A DNA stretch of 46,067 nucleotides. It comes from Catenulispora rubra (GTDB lineage: Bacteria > Actinomycetota > Actinomycetes > Streptomycetales > Catenulisporaceae). Positions within the stretch are counted from its first letter, which is position 1, and every line of letters starts with the position of its first letter. Under the pieces are notes generated by a model. That model was not told the origin of the DNA, searched no databases, and was given only the letters and a program-made list of their open reading frames with translations. The translations under genes and the position numbers were made by a program. The stretch is from assembly GCF_015356825.1 (NCBI RefSeq), contig NZ_JAACYW010000063.1, forward strand, positions 1 through 46,067, in the 5' to 3' direction. Positions 1 through 7,065 of this stretch are shown here, in pieces.

Positions 1-496
1 GGAACGGCGGGGTCGACAGGGCAGGTGAGGTCGGGGAAGACGGGGAGGTTGGCGAGGTCGACAGCACCGAAGTCGGCGACGCTGCCTCCAGCTGCCCCGC
101 CTCCAGTTGCCCGGCCTTCGCCTGACCGGTCCCCACCTGCGCGGCGGCCGCCGTCTGCGGCATGGTGCCGAGGTCGACAGCGAGAGCACCAGCGCCGCCG
201 CTGCCGACCGCACCGCCGCTACCCGCAGCACCCGCTCCCACCGCGTCCCGCCGGCTCCACTCCTGCTCCGCCAGCTTCCACATCGCGCGCAGCCGCGGCT
301 CCGGCTCCCCGGCGAGTCCGCACAGCGCCTGCACGGCCTGCCACGGCGGCAGCACCTCACCGTTGAGGTACCGCGACCACGAAGACTTGCTGTAAAGCGT
401 CTGCGCGCCGAGCGCCGCGAAGCTCAGCCCGGCGCGCTTGCGCAACGTCCTGAGCTCCTCGGCGAGCAGGACGCACGCGACCGGCGATCCGTTCAC
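1..496 (-). CDS. XRE-like helix-turn-helix protein, 3' end beyond the window
   Basis: Reading leftward from a GTG at 496, an open frame of about 165 codons has no stop before the window edge, so the gene is complete at its 5' end only. Residues 1-75 resemble the actinobacterial helix-turn-helix family with the signature SKSSWSRYLNGEVLPP, followed by WKLAEQEW. From about residue 85 the protein becomes rich in Ala, Gly, Ser, Thr and Pro, like a flexible linker before a further domain. The GTG overlaps the TGA of the gene at 493-1323 by four bases (GTGA), so the two are probably translationally coupled. Its HTH resembles that of the upstream gene (SGLSLNQLAKKTGFSASSWERYLGG), suggesting a duplicated pair. 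The distal domain is unknown. Confidence 0.75.
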   Translation of the reverse strand, partial: MNGSPVACVLLAEELRTLRKRAGLSFAALGAQTLYSKSSWSRYLNGEVLPPWQAVQALCGLAGEPEPRLRAMWKLAEQEWSRRDAVGAGAAGSGGAVGSGGAGALAVDLGTMPQTAAAAQVGTGQAKAGQLEAGQLEAASPTSVLSTSPTSPSSPTSPALSTPPF

Positions 497-1323
497 CCGC
501 GCAGTTTCCCCCACGTCTGCGAGCCTACTTGCCCGTCGAGATCGATGTTCGCCGCGTTCTGCTCCTGGATGACGGCGCGCAGCGTTTTCGGGCCGAAGGT
601 GCCGTCGATGTCGCCGGGGGAGTGGCCGGCGCGCTGGAGCAGGCACTGGAGCTCGGCGACGTCCGGCCCCGACATGCCGTACGTGACCGCCGCCTTGTTG
701 GTGGTGCTGTTGCCGGCGTACCACTTGCCGCCGGTCTGGGTGAATCGGCAATCGTAGTGCTGGGGCGCGGTCTTGGCCGCGGGGCGCAGGACCGTCTTCG
801 TCCCCTGCCAGGGCTGGATGACGAGCACCGTGAGGGCCGAGCCGACCAGAGCGGACGCCAGCAACGCGCCTATGGTCCGGAACGATGGGATCCGCCGGCC
901 GGCGCTGCTTCGCCCACCGAAACTGCCGCCGCCGATCACGTCACCGTCATCCACGGCACGACCGACGCCGTCGTCCGCTTCGTCGCTTGAAGCGGCAGAC
1001 CCCAGCTCGTCCTCAGAACTGTCCACCTCGACCTGCACGGCCGGCAACCCGCGGGACGCGACCCACGCCTGCTGAGCCGTCTGGTGCAGCACCAGAAGGT
1101 TCGTATCGTCGGCTCCGACCGCGGTTGCCAGCGCGCGCACCACGCTCTCCGGGGCGAACGCACGGCCGCCGAGGTAGCGCTCCCAGGAGGAGGCGCTGAA
1201 CCCGGTCTTCTTCGCGAGCTGGTTCAAGCTCAGACCGCTGTCGTCCTTCAGTTTCCGCAGTTCCGCCACGAGCTGGACCACCAGCGGGTCCAGCTCTTCG
1301 GGCAATGGCTTCCAACGCGCCAC
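493..1323 (-). CDS. Membrane-anchored HTH regulator with peptidoglycan-binding domain
   Basis: Predicted 276-residue protein. Residues 1-90 carry an XRE-like helix-turn-helix (LSLNQLAKKTGFSASSWERYL). An acidic linker (EDELGSAASSDEADDG) leads to one membrane segment around residues 155-175 (ALLASALVGSALTVLVI). The C-terminal 85 residues form a peptidoglycan-binding type 1 domain with the typical GMSGPDVAELQCLLQRAG and DGTFGPKTLRAV motifs. This layout puts DNA binding in the cytoplasm and wall binding outside, so I infer a one-component regulator sensing the cell wall. GTG at 1323 was chosen because GAGGA lies 7 bases upstream and the HTH begins directly; an in-frame extension to 1419 is possible but has no family-like sequence. 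It is coupled by GTGA overlap to the HTH gene on its left. Confidence 0.85.
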   Translation of the reverse strand: MARWKPLPEELDPLVVQLVAELRKLKDDSGLSLNQLAKKTGFSASSWERYLGGRAFAPESVVRALATAVGADDTNLLVLHQTAQQAWVASRGLPAVQVEVDSSEDELGSAASSDEADDGVGRAVDDGDVIGGGSFGGRSSAGRRIPSFRTIGALLASALVGSALTVLVIQPWQGTKTVLRPAAKTAPQHYDCRFTQTGGKWYAGNSTTNKAAVTYGMSGPDVAELQCLLQRAGHSPGDIDGTFGPKTLRAVIQEQNAANIDLDGQVGSQTWGKLRG

Positions 1324-1444
1324 GTTCGAGTCCTCAACTCCAGTTCTCGGTCCACCGGTTGGCGCGATGCTAACGGCGAAGGGCCGTCGGCACTGCACCG
1401 GACTCAGCTTCGGAACCAAGTCCGGACCTTTGGAGTAGACGCTC

Positions 1445-2215
1445 TCAGTAGCCGCGACGTTGCATCAGGAGGTGGACGAGCATGACGGCGACGTCTTCGG
1501 TGTCCGGTATGGAGTATTCGGCCAGGGTTTCGCCGTGGCCGACTTTCACTCCGACGTCTGGATCGGTGAGGCGCGCGAAGGCTTTCTCGTCGGTGACGTC
1601 GTCGCCGACGAACAGAGCGGCGGTGGCGTCGGCTTGGCGGCGCAGCATGTCCAGTGCTTCGCCCTTGTCGGTCTCGATGACCGCCAGCTCGATCACGGCT
1701 TTGCCCTCGGTCACGTGCACGCCGTCCCAGCTTGCCGGGCCGGTGCGGACCGCGTCGAGGACGGAGGCGCCGACTGTCGGCTCGGCCCGGCGTACGTGTA
1801 CTGCGATGCTGGCCGGCTTCAGCTCCAAGGACGCGCCGGGCGAGTGATCGATGAGTTGTTCGAGGTCGGTCTCCAGCCGCTGTCGCAGCGCCTGTGCCTG
1901 CTGGTCCAGTGCTTGGGCGAATCCCGCGTCGAATTCGGCGCCGTGGCTGCCGATCAGGTGCACCTCGCGCGGTAGTCCCGACAGTGCGGTCAGATCGCCG
2001 AGCGCCCGGCCGGAGATCACGCCAGCCGTCGTGTCGGGCAGCGTGGCCAGCGTCGCCAGGGCCTGTATCGACTCCGGACGCGGCACCGCCTTCGCCGGAT
2101 CCGCGACGATCGGCGCGAGCGTCCCGTCGTAGTCGCAGACCACCAGCAGCCGGGGCGTGCGCGCGAGGCGGTCGATGGCCTGCCGCAGTCCCGCCGGCAG
2201 CGACTCGGCGGTCAC
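1445..2215 (-). CDS. otsB: Trehalose-6-phosphate phosphatase
   Basis: 256-residue HAD-superfamily phosphatase that removes phosphate from trehalose 6-phosphate, the second step of OtsAB trehalose synthesis in the cytoplasm. Motif I is DYDGTLAPIVADP, with the two catalytic Asp residues; GSHGAEF and VFGDD-like FVGDDVTDEKAF near residues 205-220 are characteristic of the OtsB subfamily and bind Mg2+. The length matches the family (about 250). The GTG start at 2215 overlaps the TGA of otsA by four bases (GTGA), which sets the start and indicates translational coupling with the synthase. A longer in-frame reading to 2287 would lie inside otsA and is rejected. Confidence 0.95.
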   Translation of the reverse strand: MTAESLPAGLRQAIDRLARTPRLLVVCDYDGTLAPIVADPAKAVPRPESIQALATLATLPDTTAGVISGRALGDLTALSGLPREVHLIGSHGAEFDAGFAQALDQQAQALRQRLETDLEQLIDHSPGASLELKPASIAVHVRRAEPTVGASVLDAVRTGPASWDGVHVTEGKAVIELAVIETDKGEALDMLRRQADATAALFVGDDVTDEKAFARLTDPDVGVKVGHGETLAEYSIPDTEDVAVMLVHLLMQRRGY

Positions 2216-3675
2216 TGGTGTACCGCCAGAGGCTCGGTGGCGGTGGCCGCGTTGGGGTCCAGGAAGTCCAGGTACGACCGTGCCCAACGGCCCACGTCGT
2301 GGGTCATCACCTGCCGGTGCAGGGTCCGCATTCTCGCCTTCTCCTCACCCGGGTCCATGGTCAGTGCCTGTTCCAAAGCCCGTGCGACGCCGTCCGAGTC
2401 ATGCGGATTGACCAGCAGGGCGCCGGTCAGCTCGGCTGCGGCCCCGGCGAATTCGGAGAGCACCAGTACTCCGTCGAGGTCGTGCCGGGTGGCGACGTAT
2501 TCCTTGCAGACCAGGTTCATGCCGTCGCGCAGTGGTGTGACCACCATGACGTCGGCTGCGCAGTACAGCGCGACGAGCTCGTCGCGGTCCATGGGCTGGT
2601 GCAGGTAGTGGACGATCGGCCGTCCGACCCGGCCGAACTCGCCGTTGAGCCGTCCGACTTGTTCCTCGATGTTGCGTCGCATCGCCTTGTACTGCCCCAC
2701 GCGTTCACGGCTCGGGGTAGCGACCTGGATCATGGCCACGGATTCCGGATCGACCCGCCCGGACAGCAGCAGCTCACGCAGGGCCCGAAGCCGCACGTCG
2801 ATGCCCTTCGTATAGTCCAGCCGGTCCACACCGAGCAGCAGGCGGTGCGGGTCGCCCATCTCCGAGCGCATCTTGAGGGCGCGTTCGGAGGTGCGGGTGC
2901 TGCGGGAGAGCCGGTTGAAGCCCGCGGCGTCGATGGAGATGGGGAACGCGCCGACCCGTACCTGTCGGCCGTCGAACGGCACCGAGCCGGGGCGACTACG
3001 GACCCTGACGGCCGCCTTGGTGGGCTCCAGACCGAGCAGCCGTCGGGTCAGCCACAGGAAGTTTTGGGCGCCGCCGGGCATCTGGAACCCGACGACGTCG
3101 GCCCCCAGCAGCCCGCGCACGACCTCGGTGCGCCACGGCAGTTGCATGAACAGCTCGACCGGCGGAAACGGGATGTGTAGGAAGAAGCCGATGCTCAGGT
3201 CGGGGCGTTGCTCGCGCAGCATGGCCGGGACGAGTTGGAGTTGGTAGTCCTGCACCCACACCGTTGCGCCCGGGGCTGCTGCTTTCGCGGCGGCGTCGGC
3301 GAAGCGCTGATTGACCACTACGTAGCTGTCCCACCAGGACCGCTCGAACACCGGCGGGACGATGACGTCGTGGTACAGCGGCCATAGCGTGGCGTTGGAG
3401 AAGCCCTCGTAGTAGTCCTGGACCTCGTCGGCGGACAGCCTGACCGGGTGCATCAGCAGACCGTCGTCGTCGAACGAGGCCACGTCCAGATCAGCCCGGC
3501 CGGACCAGCCGATCCAGGCTCCGTTGCGGCGGCGCAGGAACGGCTCCAGCGCACTGACCAGACCGCCGGGGCTCGGACGCCACCGCTCGGTCCCGTCCTC
3601 GAGTCGTTCCAGGTCCACCGGCAGCCGGTTGGCGACGACCAGAAAATCCGCGCCGCGCTCCGTTATCGCATCCAC
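2212..3675 (-). CDS. otsA: Alpha,alpha-trehalose-phosphate synthase (GT20)
   Basis: About 487 residues, a GT20 glycosyltransferase that joins glucose from a nucleotide donor to glucose 6-phosphate to make trehalose 6-phosphate. The N-terminal ANRLPVDL, WIGWSG, WVQDYQLQLVPAMLR, GFFLHIPFPP, GVDRLDYTKGI and the C-terminal TPLRDGMNLVCKEYVA segments are all OtsA hallmarks, and the last carries the conserved donor-site acidic residues. The start is placed at GTG 3675 (protein VDAITERGADFLVVANRLP) with AGAGG about 10 bases upstream; the further 49 in-frame codons to 3822 have no family resemblance. The gene overlaps otsB by four bases, so the two form one operon. Trehalose made here would serve osmotic, desiccation or spore protection. 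Confidence 0.93.
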   Translation of the reverse strand: MDAITERGADFLVVANRLPVDLERLEDGTERWRPSPGGLVSALEPFLRRRNGAWIGWSGRADLDVASFDDDGLLMHPVRLSADEVQDYYEGFSNATLWPLYHDVIVPPVFERSWWDSYVVVNQRFADAAAKAAAPGATVWVQDYQLQLVPAMLREQRPDLSIGFFLHIPFPPVELFMQLPWRTEVVRGLLGADVVGFQMPGGAQNFLWLTRRLLGLEPTKAAVRVRSRPGSVPFDGRQVRVGAFPISIDAAGFNRLSRSTRTSERALKMRSEMGDPHRLLLGVDRLDYTKGIDVRLRALRELLLSGRVDPESVAMIQVATPSRERVGQYKAMRRNIEEQVGRLNGEFGRVGRPIVHYLHQPMDRDELVALYCAADVMVVTPLRDGMNLVCKEYVATRHDLDGVLVLSEFAGAAAELTGALLVNPHDSDGVARALEQALTMDPGEEKARMRTLHRQVMTHDVGRWARSYLDFLDPNAATATEPLAVHQ

Positions 3676-4022
3676 AAGCCAAACGCCTCTCGCTATGCCA
3701 ATTGTCCCCGGCGCGTCGCTGCGGACACGCCACGGTGCGCTGCCGTCCTCCGTAGAAACCGGACTCCGAAGACGATCCGGGACAACTGCAGCGCGACCCC
3801 TCAGTACCCATGGTCGCGCCATTCAACCGGTGAAGATTCGGGTTTGTTCGACTCTTGTTGGAGGAAACCCACGCGAAACACCGGTTCCGTATGATCGGCG
3901 GGGTTTGGCCTGTGGATAACTGGTCATACGGGGCAAGCGCGTAGGCGGCCCGGCCGCCTGCTCGGAGCGGTCATGCGGAGTTGGCCGTTCACGCGGTGAG
4001 AGCAGAAATTGAGGCCCTAGCA
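3676..4022. other. Divergent intergenic region, otsA / CbiX-like gene
   Basis: About 350 bases lie between the otsA start and the earliest plausible start of the CbiX-like gene. No convincing protein is encoded. The region must hold the otsA promoter on the minus strand. A perfect TTATCCACA box (reverse strand, inside 3911-3920) is present singly. I cannot place -35/-10 elements with confidence. Confidence 0.5.
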
Positions 4023-4050
4023 GTGGATATGAACTCTTTCCTTCGAGATG

Positions 4051-4140
4051 CCGCCCATACCGCCCATACCGCCGGGGTCGGCCGGGTCGGCCAAGTCGCC
4101 GAGATCGCCCAGGTCGCCCAGGTCGCCGACGTCGTAGGTC
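4051..4140 (+). repeat. Ten-unit 9-bp tandem repeat
   Basis: Ten consecutive 9-base units run through this stretch: CCGCCCATA twice, then CCGCCGGGG, TCGGCCGGG, TCGGCCAAG, TCGCCGAGA, TCGCCCAGG twice, TCGCCGACG and TCGTAGGTC. The array ends directly before a GAGGAG ribosome site and an ATG at 4152. It is open in the downstream gene's frame and would encode triplets such as AHT-AHT-AGV-GRV-GQV-AEI-AQV-AQV-ADV. It is either a 5' leader element or a repetitive N-terminal tail. Confidence 0.85.
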
Positions 4141-4151
4141 GAGGAGTGGCG

Positions 4152-4940
4152 ATGGCGCCCTCGGAGCCGGACGCGGCGCGCGCCGCCGTGGTCATCGTCG
4201 GCGGTCATGAGGGCGGTGCAGAGGTGGCGGTGGAGCCGTTGGTCGAGCAGGGGCCGCTGCTGCGGGCCTCGTCGGTCGGGCACTCGTTGGAGGACGCTGT
4301 ACAGCAGGCGCTCGATGGTACTGATCTGCCGGTGTGTGTGGTGCCGATGACGTTGGGGCGTGATCCGCAGCTGGTCGCCGATACGGCTCGGACGTTGACG
4401 TGGCTGACACGCGGCCCGATGGCCGGCCGGGTGATGCTGGCCGAGCCGTTCGGGAACGCGACGTTGCTGACCGGGTGGCTGCGGGTGGCGGTGGCGCGGG
4501 TCGTGGATCCGTTCGACGCGCCGGATCTTGCGGTGTTGTTGACGGCCAGGGCGGCCAATTCGTTTGATAACGCTGAGTTGTTCCGGATCGCGCACTTGGT
4601 CAAGTCGCGAGGTGATCTGCCGTGGGTGGAGGTGGCGTTCCGGGGCGGCGAGCCGGATGTCGCTGAGGGCGTCGAGCGCTGTGAGCAGCTTGGTGCGCGT
4701 CAGGTTGTTGTGGTCCCCGCGGACTTCGGTCCCGCTGTCGACGTTCCGATGGCGGGGGTCATCGACGGCTGGCCGTTGCTGACGCCTCCGGAGATCTCCG
4801 GGATGCTCGCCACGCGGATCGCCGCGGCGTTGCTCAAGCTCAGTCGGGGCGATGACGGGATCGCTGCCGGGCTGGATGCCGATCACCATCACGGACACGG
4901 TGGGACTGCTTGGCGTGAGTCTGATTACGACGATGACTGA
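4152..4940 (+). CDS. CbiX-like sirohydrochlorin/cobalt chelatase family protein
   Basis: 262 residues from ATG 4152, chosen because GAGGAG sits 5 bases upstream and the conserved fold begins at once (AAVVIVGGHEGG). In-frame alternatives are GTG 4023 (TGAGG 8 bases upstream) and ATG 4029, which would add the repetitive AQV-type segment. Two CbiX-like halves are visible: the first with VIVGGHEGG, VCVVPMTLGRDPQLVADTAR and LTWLTRGP, the second with RIAHLVKSRGDLPWVEVAF and RCEQLGARQVVVVPADFGPA. CbiX enzymes insert Co2+ or Fe2+ into sirohydrochlorin using His residues near the start of a half; here His sits in GGHEGG. The tail is His/Asp rich (DADHHHGHGG), typical of metal handling. No other cobalamin or siroheme gene is nearby, so the exact metal and substrate are uncertain. 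Confidence 0.7.
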   Translation: MAPSEPDAARAAVVIVGGHEGGAEVAVEPLVEQGPLLRASSVGHSLEDAVQQALDGTDLPVCVVPMTLGRDPQLVADTARTLTWLTRGPMAGRVMLAEPFGNATLLTGWLRVAVARVVDPFDAPDLAVLLTARAANSFDNAELFRIAHLVKSRGDLPWVEVAFRGGEPDVAEGVERCEQLGARQVVVVPADFGPAVDVPMAGVIDGWPLLTPPEISGMLATRIAAALLKLSRGDDGIAAGLDADHHHGHGGTAWRESDYDDD

Positions 4941-5047
4941 TTGACGGGCACTGGGTCGGCGGTCACGCGGTAGATCGAGTCGCGTGATTGACCCGGAAAC
5001 CGGCGTCGTGGATGTTAGCGATTCGCGGGTCTGGACACCAGGGGCCC

Positions 5048-5163
5048 ATGGATGATGGAGCTGCATCTACGACGACTGGTTTGCCGGGGCGGATTCGGGC
5101 GTGTCTGTTCGACCTGGACGGTGTGCTCACCGAGACGGCGACGGTACATGCTGCGGCGTGGAC
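5048..5163 (+). pseudogene. Truncated beta-phosphoglucomutase-type HAD hydrolase (N-terminus only)
   Basis: From the ATG at 5048 the frame reads a normal start of a beta-phosphoglucomutase-like HAD protein: RIRACLFDLDGVLTETATVH then AAAW. This contains motif I, DLDGVLTET. Family similarity stops after AAAW at about 5163, where the sequence enters the 3' side of the opposing YunG-family gene. The cap domain and HAD motifs II-IV (about 190 residues) are absent from the window. I infer a deletion remnant. Such enzymes are often encoded beside GH65 disaccharide phosphorylases, and none is present here. Confidence 0.65.
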
Positions 5164-5180
5164 GTCCAGATCGATCTCCA

Positions 5181-5576
5181 TCAGCTGGCGTGCTCCGCGG
5201 CCAGTGCGGTCAGTACGCGCTCGCGCAGCAGCTCGTACTCCTCGCGGCAGCGGCGCGGGCCTTCCGGTGGGCGGTGTACGACCTGGCCGTTGGTGACGGT
5301 GGCGCCGTCGAGGAAGCGGAACTGGTCGGCGGTGAGGTCGACTTCGGCGCCGTCGGGCAGGCGGTTCCAGTAGTGGTTCCAGACCTTGGCGCCGTCCATG
5401 TGGACCTCGCCGTGGATCAGGTCGCCGCCCAGGAGGTCCTGGACGACGAGCGCGGTCACGCCGCACTGGCTCCCCGACGGATTCTCCGGCCGCCACTCGT
5501 CGCGGCCCACCGGATCGCACGTGTCGCGGCCCCAGGCGGCCTCGACCAGCGGCTGCAATGTCTCGACATTCAGCAT
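5181..5576 (-). CDS. YunG-family protein
   Basis: 131-residue protein with the conserved layout of the YunG family: DEWRPENPSGSQCGVTALVV, then QDLLGGDLIHGEV, then WNHYWNRLPDGAEVDLTADQF. The QCGVTA segment with Cys followed by the HYWNRL block recalls a small Cys-His hydrolase or transglutaminase-like fold, but the biochemical role of the family is not established. ATG 5576 is supported by AAGGA six bases upstream. The gene is monocistronic, converging on the beta-phosphoglucomutase remnant and divergent from the secreted hydrolase gene at 5649. Confidence 0.8.
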   Translation of the reverse strand: MLNVETLQPLVEAAWGRDTCDPVGRDEWRPENPSGSQCGVTALVVQDLLGGDLIHGEVHMDGAKVWNHYWNRLPDGAEVDLTADQFRFLDGATVTNGQVVHRPPEGPRRCREEYELLRERVLTALAAEHAS

Positions 5577-5648
5577 CCTTGGAGCATCGCATAGGGGTAT
5601 GACAGCTACGGCAATGGCTAAAATCGAAGCCTGTCAGGGGGAGGTCCG

Positions 5649-6944
5649 ATGCGGCGTTGGCGCGTGGCGGGGGCGGTGCTGGCGGCGGCCGCGGTGCTCG
5701 TGGCGAGATATGCGAGCAGTACCACGGCGAAGGTGGCTCAGACTCAGGGGCAGGGTCAAAGTCGAGGTCAAGGGCAGGGGCTGGACCAGACTCGGAGCCT
5801 GCGGCTGACGGCGGATCAGAGCGGCAAATCGGCGTTCGACCCGGTCGTCATCCGCGTCACCGGCGCGGTGCCGGGCTCGACCGTCACGCTGTCCGCGTGG
5901 GCCATCGATGCCGACCACCTGCGGTGGACGAGCGCCGCGACCTTCCACGCGGACGCCTCGGGCACCGTCGACCTGGCGAAGCAGGCTCCGATCAGCGGCA
6001 GCTACGGCCGCGCCGACGAGATGGGCCTGCTGTGGTCGATGAACCCGCCGCCCGGAAGCAAGGCCCTGGGGTTCCTCGGAACCGTGAACGCCACCGTCAC
6101 CGCGTCGGACCAGGGCATGACCGCCACCCTCCTCGTCAGCCGGCACGTGATGGCCGCCGGCGAGACCTCCCGGGTCCTGACCGTCGCCCACGACGGCGTC
6201 GAAGGGCACTTCTACGAGCCGCCCGCGGCGGCGAAGCCGCGCCCTGCCGTGATCACGCTCGGCGGCTCCGAGGGAGGCGAGGCGACCGCCCCGATCGCGA
6301 TGGCCTTGGCGGCGGAGGGCTACCCGGCGCTGTCGGTGGGGTACTTCGACGTGCCCGGCACGCCGGCCGGCCTGAAGAACGTGCCGCTGGAGTACTTCGC
6401 GAAGGCCGCCATGTGGCTGGCGAAGCAGCCGAACGTCGACGCCTCGCACATCCTGATCTGGGGTGCCTCCCGCGGTTCGGAGGCGGCGCTGCTGACGGCC
6501 CAGAACTTCCCCGCCCTGGTCCACGGCGCGATCCTGTATTCCCCGAGCGCCGAGGTCAACGGCTCCTACCCGGCCGAGGGTGGGAACGCTTGGATTCTGC
6601 ATGGTGCCCCGGTCGCCGCTCTCGGCTCGGCGATACCCGTGAACAAGGTGGACGGACCGGTCCTGGCCTTCGCCGGGGACAGCGACCTGGTGTGGTCGTC
6701 GGGGCCGTGGGCGAACCAGATCATGGGCGAGCTCGATCAGGCACACGACCCGTATCCGCACACTGCGACGGTCTACCGGGACGCGGGGCACTTCGTGGAC
6801 GCCGAGCCTTATATGCCGGCCCTGACAGCCTTCGCCGAGAACGGCAGGGAAGCCCAGGCCGGCGGGACCCGGCAGGCCGACGCCGCCGCGCAGGGGGACG
6901 CTTGGCAGAAGGTGCTGAAGCTGCTGGCAGGGCTGTCGAGGTAG
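5649..6944 (+). CDS. Secreted BAAT / acyl-CoA thioesterase-type alpha/beta hydrolase
   Basis: 431 residues. The N-terminus (MRRWRVAGAVLAAAAVLVA) is a signal peptide or membrane anchor, followed by a Gln/Gly-rich low-complexity spacer. Residues 50-165 form a beta-sandwich like the BAAT N-terminal domain (VVIRVTGAVPGSTVTLSAW), and residues 180-400 an alpha/beta hydrolase with GGSEGG. The nucleophile elbow GASRGSEAA gives Ser274, and Asp344 or Asp346 (GDSDLVW) and His381 (DAGHF) complete a triad. The family contains acyl-CoA thioesterases and acyltransferases. Because this protein is exported, intracellular CoA esters are an unlikely substrate and the true ester or thioester is unknown. The start has GGGGGAGG upstream, and a strong hairpin follows the stop. 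Confidence 0.8.
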   Translation: MRRWRVAGAVLAAAAVLVARYASSTTAKVAQTQGQGQSRGQGQGLDQTRSLRLTADQSGKSAFDPVVIRVTGAVPGSTVTLSAWAIDADHLRWTSAATFHADASGTVDLAKQAPISGSYGRADEMGLLWSMNPPPGSKALGFLGTVNATVTASDQGMTATLLVSRHVMAAGETSRVLTVAHDGVEGHFYEPPAAAKPRPAVITLGGSEGGEATAPIAMALAAEGYPALSVGYFDVPGTPAGLKNVPLEYFAKAAMWLAKQPNVDASHILIWGASRGSEAALLTAQNFPALVHGAILYSPSAEVNGSYPAEGGNAWILHGAPVAALGSAIPVNKVDGPVLAFAGDSDLVWSSGPWANQIMGELDQAHDPYPHTATVYRDAGHFVDAEPYMPALTAFAENGREAQAGGTRQADAAAQGDAWQKVLKLLAGLSR

Positions 6945-6976
6945 TGGTGAGCTAGGTAGGGACCGGGTAAACGGCA

Positions 6977-7006
6977 GAGGCCGCGGATCAGATCATCCGC
7001 GGCCTC
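6977..7006. terminator. Bidirectional hairpin terminator
   Basis: Arms GAGGCCGCGGAT (6977-6988) and ATCCGCGGCCTC (6995-7006) pair perfectly over 12 bases with a 6-base loop. The hairpin lies between the convergent genes ending at 6944 and 7066, so it can serve both. There is no long U tract, as is common in actinobacteria. Confidence 0.85.
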
Positions 7007-7015
7007 CGTCATCCC

Positions 7016-7047
7016 TTCTCGCCCTTCTCGCCCTTCTCGCCCTTCTC
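7016..7047. repeat. 9-bp tandem repeat in the shared 3' region
   Basis: TTCTCGCCC is repeated three times with a fourth partial copy (TTCTC), just after the terminator hairpin and before the 3' end of the gene at 7066. It is not within a gene. Confidence 0.85.
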
Positions 7048-7065
7048 AGTCATCGACCTCGTCGG

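Noticed and set aside
3911..3920. Perfect DnaA-box-like sequence TTATCCACA on the reverse strand
   Set aside because: Only one copy is present and there is no dnaA, dnaN or AT-rich region, so it is not an origin.
4988..5592. Overlapping frames on both strands between 4988 and 5592 other than YunG
   Set aside because: Only the YunG frame has a ribosome site and family motifs; only the HAD start is recognisable on the plus strand.
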